Assembly: GCA_946478935.1 (NCBI GenBank)
Contig: CAMLEL010000010.1
Location: 1 to 17,010 of the forward strand
Source: an uncultured Armatimonadota bacterium
GTDB lineage: Bacteria > Armatimonadota > Fimbriimonadia > Fimbriimonadales > Fimbriimonadaceae
DNA: 17,010 nucleotides
Reading direction: 5' to 3'
A program made the position numbers and the translations under genes. Numbering within the stretch: position 1 is the first letter of the stretch; every line of letters begins with the position of its first letter. Below are positions 14,246 through 17,010 of this stretch, piece by piece. Below the pieces are notes generated by a model. The model was not told where the DNA came from. It searched no databases and saw nothing but the letters and a program-made list of their open reading frames with translations.

Positions 14246-14980
14246 CTATCGCCGATCAATCACCGATTCCATCGCCGGGTAATTGTCACTGCTGACCAGT
14301 TCTCGCTTGCCATCGATTGTGCGGAAGACCTGAACGAAGTAACCCGGCTTGCCTGTGTTTCGCAGCTTGCCGGCATGGGCCGCGTCACCCATGGTAAAGG
14401 TGCCGGGCAATTGCATGTTCCGGACCTGCGTCTCTAGTTTCACCTCGCTGGGCTCACCGGCTCCATGGAAGGCCACGCGAAGCTGATTCTGCTCGATCCA
14501 AGCTCGGATCTTTACCCGGAATGGATAAGGATTCTTTACCTTGAGATCAATGTTGTAGTAAGCAACCGCGGCATCGAGTCCCGGCGGAACATAATTCGGA
14601 GCAAAGCGGTGCCGGTTGCGCTCCTCGATCGTCATGCCTGCTCGAAGAGCGGCATTGTACATCGTGGTCGACGTTTGGCAGACGCCACCGCCAAAGCTGT
14701 TGATCAACTGGCCGTTGTAGCTCACCGGCGCTTTGCGATACCCGCCGTCTTTGCTGAACGAGCCAATGCGGGCGTTGAACGAGAAAGTCTCACCCGGGTC
14801 GATCACTGCCCCGTTGAGTCGCTGTGCCGAGAGCAGCGCATTGTGCCGCTGATTCCTTGACCGGTTCTCTACGGTAGTCGAAAAGCTCGCCAAACACCGC
14901 TCCTTGGGAACGTTGAGGAGCGCCACCGCGCCAATCGCGGCCAGCGCTGCAGCGGCATAAAGCGGCAGAGTTCTGAACAT
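14246..14980 (-). CDS. VanW family protein
   Basis: This 244-residue protein has an N-terminal membrane anchor or signal segment (about 5-23) and an extracytoplasmic VanW domain. The domain's hallmarks are 'DPGETFSFNARIG' (61-73), 'GGGVCQTSTTMYNAAL' (97-112) and 'NPYPFRVKI' (150-158). The C-terminal part (about 175-244), ending 'GYFVQVFRTIDGKRELVS', resembles the beta-rich extension common after VanW. The biochemical role of VanW is unknown, although the family is found in glycopeptide-resistance clusters and at the cell envelope. Many VanW proteins carry extra peptidoglycan-binding domains before the core; this one is the short form. Its ATG shares one base with the TGA of the alpha-2-macroglobulin gene (TGATG), pointing to translational coupling. 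Confidence 0.92.
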   Translation of the reverse strand: MFRTLPLYAAAALAAIGAVALLNVPKERCLASFSTTVENRSRNQRHNALLSAQRLNGAVIDPGETFSFNARIGSFSKDGGYRKAPVSYNGQLINSFGGGVCQTSTTMYNAALRAGMTIEERNRHRFAPNYVPPGLDAAVAYYNIDLKVKNPYPFRVKIRAWIEQNQLRVAFHGAGEPSEVKLETQVRNMQLPGTFTMGDAAHAGKLRNTGKPGYFVQVFRTIDGKRELVSSDNYPAMESVIDRR

Positions 14981-17010
14981 CAGTTTGGCCTCACATTCAA
15001 CGACCTCTCCGAAGTCGAAGCGTAATCGTCAGGGTCATACATGTTCCCTGCGCGCGTTGGCAGCGCGTTGGACTTACCGCTCGATTCCGCCCTCATGACG
15101 TAACTCAGTTCAGAAGAACCCTTGGGAAGAGTTCGCGCGAAGAATGCCACGCGGTCGTCCAAGATGACCGTCCGTGCCCACCACCAGCCCCATTGTTCGT
15201 CTTCGTAGGGTTCGTCGCGCTCGGTAACCCGGCAGTTGCTCGGGGTCGGGTCCTCGATCATGATGAAGTCTCTCTCTGAGGCCGATTCGAGCGTCAATAC
15301 GACCTTGATCACATCCCCGGATTGGACCTCCGAGACCTCATTGTCGGAAGCCTCAAAGCGCAAACGGCCATCTTCTTGTCGCCTGGCTTCCATCCGATAG
15401 TATTTGCGGTTGATTTTGAGGTCGTTGGAGCCGACCAGAGAGCCGAGCTTTTCGTCCGGCACCACTTGCTTGAGGTCTGCTGAATAGTAAGTCACGCCGC
15501 CGGTCGAATGAGTGATGCGGACCGTGTTCTTGCCCATTTGGAGGTCCACCATCGGAATCTCGATACTGAGATCAGGCTGAAGAGCTGCGTCCTTGTTGAC
15601 CTGAATCGTTCGCACCGTCTGCCCATTCACCATCACCGTCAGCGTTCCGCCCACGTTTGACAATTCCTTGGTCGATTTCAGATAGCTGGTCATGCCGGCT
15701 AACACGTACGCCGTATCCCGTGTGCTATGCCAATATCCTCCGCGCCGAGAGCTCATCAAGTACCGAATTGCTTTCGGCACCAGTTCTGACTTGACATCCA
15801 GTTCGACCAGGGCGGCCAGGGCAAGCGCGGTGCTTTCTTCACCCCAGGCATAACCTTCTTCCTGCCACCTGGCTGTTTGCGGCGTCACTTTCGCTTGGCT
15901 CTTCAACTGTCCGAGCAACTTATCGCTGGTTGCTTTGTCACCCAGGAGCTTCGCAGTCAGGGCGCCAAGCGCCACCTCGGGGGCGCCTGCATTGGCAAAC
16001 GAGAATTTGAAGTGCTCCTTCGCGTCCTGAGTGCGACCGTTGACCGCCAACGCGTAGCAAAGATACACCCGGTCCCTGAGGTCGTCTTTGACCTTTTCCG
16101 CCGTGAAACGTTTTGCCGCCCAATTTAATCCATTTGAAAGCATGGATTCGTCAACCTTGAATCCAGAAGTTTTTGCTTTTTGTAGGCCATCAAGCACAAG
16201 GGCGGTCATGAACGGGTCGGATTCGTCGAACTCCCACCAGCCCCAGCCACCGTCGCTGTGCTGCATTTTCTTGAGTCGCGCTAACCCATCCGCGGCAATT
16301 GCCGGAATCTGTTGTCGCAGTTCCGGTCGGACCATCCCTGTCTCAGCCAGTGCACGGTCGACCAAAATCGCTGGCAGGAACCGACTCATCGTCTGTTCCA
16401 CGCAGCCATATGGGAACCTTACAAGTCCATCGATTGACTGGATCATCGTCGACGCAATGGTGGGGCTCAAATCGACCCGCAATCGTCCAACATTCCGGTC
16501 CGCGCCCTCCCGGACCGTGACGTCGAACGAAGCATCACCCTTGACCATGCCGGCTGCCACTTCTTGGAATTCTCGACCATGCGGCTTGACCTCAAACGTC
16601 GACTTCACACCATCGTTCGCCCCGCCGGAAATCTCGGCCGTGGCGACAATCTCTGCAGGACCGGTTGTCGTCGCAGTCGCCTGCCATTCGACGGTCGCCG
16701 GTTTTCCAGGTTCGACTCGCAAGGTTTGCGACGAATTTCCGTTAAGCGAGATCCCCTTGACCGATACGCCGACCCTTACGTCGGCAGGACTGCCAGTATC
16801 GTTCTGTATCGTGGCCGATATCTTCTGCTCGTCTTGGACCACCATAAACTGGGGTGCCTGAATTCGAATCATGAGCGGCTTGGATGCCACAACCTTGGTG
16901 GTGGCGATACCGACCGCGGTCTGCTCGGTCACGGCGAGGGCTGTTGCCCGCCAAGTGGTCAAATTGTCCGGTAAAGGCACGGATACCGTCGCCTGACCCG
17001 TTGCATCGGT
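14980..17010 (-). CDS. Bacterial alpha-2-macroglobulin, C-terminal fragment
   Basis: The frame is open to the window edge at 17010, so the N-terminus is missing and 676 residues are seen. A GTG at 16980 is an internal valine, not a start. The part present begins in the A2M domain ('LPDNLTTWRATALAVTE'), continues through macroglobulin-type beta domains, and carries the thioester motif 'GCVEQ' (codons at 16390-16407, C at 16402-16404, Q at 16393-16395). The alpha-alpha-toroid thioester domain follows ('DGGWGWWE' and 'YVLAGMTSYL' repeats). A receptor-binding-like beta domain is at the end. Intact Cys and Gln suggest a working thioester that traps proteases covalently, as in bacterial A2Ms of the periplasm or envelope. 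Bacterial A2M is usually paired with penicillin-binding protein 1C; downstream here is vanW instead. Confidence 0.95.
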   Translation of the reverse strand, partial: TDATGQATVSVPLPDNLTTWRATALAVTEQTAVGIATTKVVASKPLMIRIQAPQFMVVQDEQKISATIQNDTGSPADVRVGVSVKGISLNGNSSQTLRVEPGKPATVEWQATATTTGPAEIVATAEISGGANDGVKSTFEVKPHGREFQEVAAGMVKGDASFDVTVREGADRNVGRLRVDLSPTIASTMIQSIDGLVRFPYGCVEQTMSRFLPAILVDRALAETGMVRPELRQQIPAIAADGLARLKKMQHSDGGWGWWEFDESDPFMTALVLDGLQKAKTSGFKVDESMLSNGLNWAAKRFTAEKVKDDLRDRVYLCYALAVNGRTQDAKEHFKFSFANAGAPEVALGALTAKLLGDKATSDKLLGQLKSQAKVTPQTARWQEEGYAWGEESTALALAALVELDVKSELVPKAIRYLMSSRRGGYWHSTRDTAYVLAGMTSYLKSTKELSNVGGTLTVMVNGQTVRTIQVNKDAALQPDLSIEIPMVDLQMGKNTVRITHSTGGVTYYSADLKQVVPDEKLGSLVGSNDLKINRKYYRMEARRQEDGRLRFEASDNEVSEVQSGDVIKVVLTLESASERDFIMIEDPTPSNCRVTERDEPYEDEQWGWWWARTVILDDRVAFFARTLPKGSSELSYVMRAESSGKSNALPTRAGNMYDPDDYASTSERSLNVRPN

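Noticed and set aside
16088..16861. Open frame of 257 codons on the plus strand inside the alpha-2-macroglobulin gene
   Set aside because: It is antisense to a gene with an intact thioester motif and clear domains. Its translation shows no recognisable fold and is rich in Ser, Pro and Arg, as expected from an opposite-strand shadow.
14980..16980. Alpha-2-macroglobulin start at the GTG at 16980
   Set aside because: The frame continues without a stop to the window edge, and the codons before it encode residues expected of the same beta domain, so the gene is simply cut by the window.

Overview
The window is densely coded bacterial DNA of moderately high GC, with no rRNA, tRNA, CRISPR array, insertion sequence or phage gene that I can see. 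No gene-free stretch exceeds about 125 bases. The gene mix suggests a free-living diderm bacterium. It contains a GIY-YIG UvrC, CoaD, an A-type Fe-S carrier, a 7Fe ferredoxin, several PilZ proteins, a copper-amine-oxidase-type stalk domain, a VanW protein, a bacterial alpha-2-macroglobulin, and a sugar ABC importer whose binding protein is fused to a permease. This combination, with weak Shine-Dalgarno sequences, reminds me of Armatimonadota (Fimbriimonas-like). That is an impression and not a proof.

Region 1 (1-3972) holds sensory, regulatory and Fe-S genes. The tail of a stalk-domain protein ends at a good intrinsic terminator. A PilZ protein with a complete c-di-GMP signature follows and converges on an erpA-like gene across a 20-bp-stem bidirectional terminator. 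A TetR regulator diverges from erpA and has a palindrome over its probable -10 box. A 7Fe ferredoxin comes next, its stop codon touching the stop codon of the convergent pair of overlapping PilZ-type genes. A GbsR/MarR-type regulator diverges from that pair.

Region 2 (3950-7167, minus strand) contains a PepSY-type membrane protein, an ECF sigma factor, an anti-sigma-like membrane protein and NhaA. The sigma and anti-sigma genes overlap by ATGA, and NhaA follows 4 bases later, so sigma, anti-sigma and Na+/H+ antiporter form one tight unit.

Region 3 (7235-13067) contains uvrC on the plus strand, meeting at its stop codon a minus-strand operon. That operon encodes a fused binding-protein/permease, a second permease and a DUF488 protein. 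A clear sigma70-type promoter (TTGACC, 17 bases, TAGAAT) with an overlapping inverted repeat precedes the operon. No ATPase gene is present, so an ATPase encoded elsewhere must power the importer.

Region 4 (13108-17010, minus strand) contains an alpha-2-macroglobulin (cut by the window edge), VanW, CoaD and a DivIVA/ATP-synthase-b-like coiled-coil protein. The first two are coupled by a TGATG overlap. I found no convincing wholly new system. The items most worth a second look are the sigma/anti-sigma/NhaA unit, the fused importer with its operator candidate, the A2M-VanW pair and the graded set of PilZ proteins.
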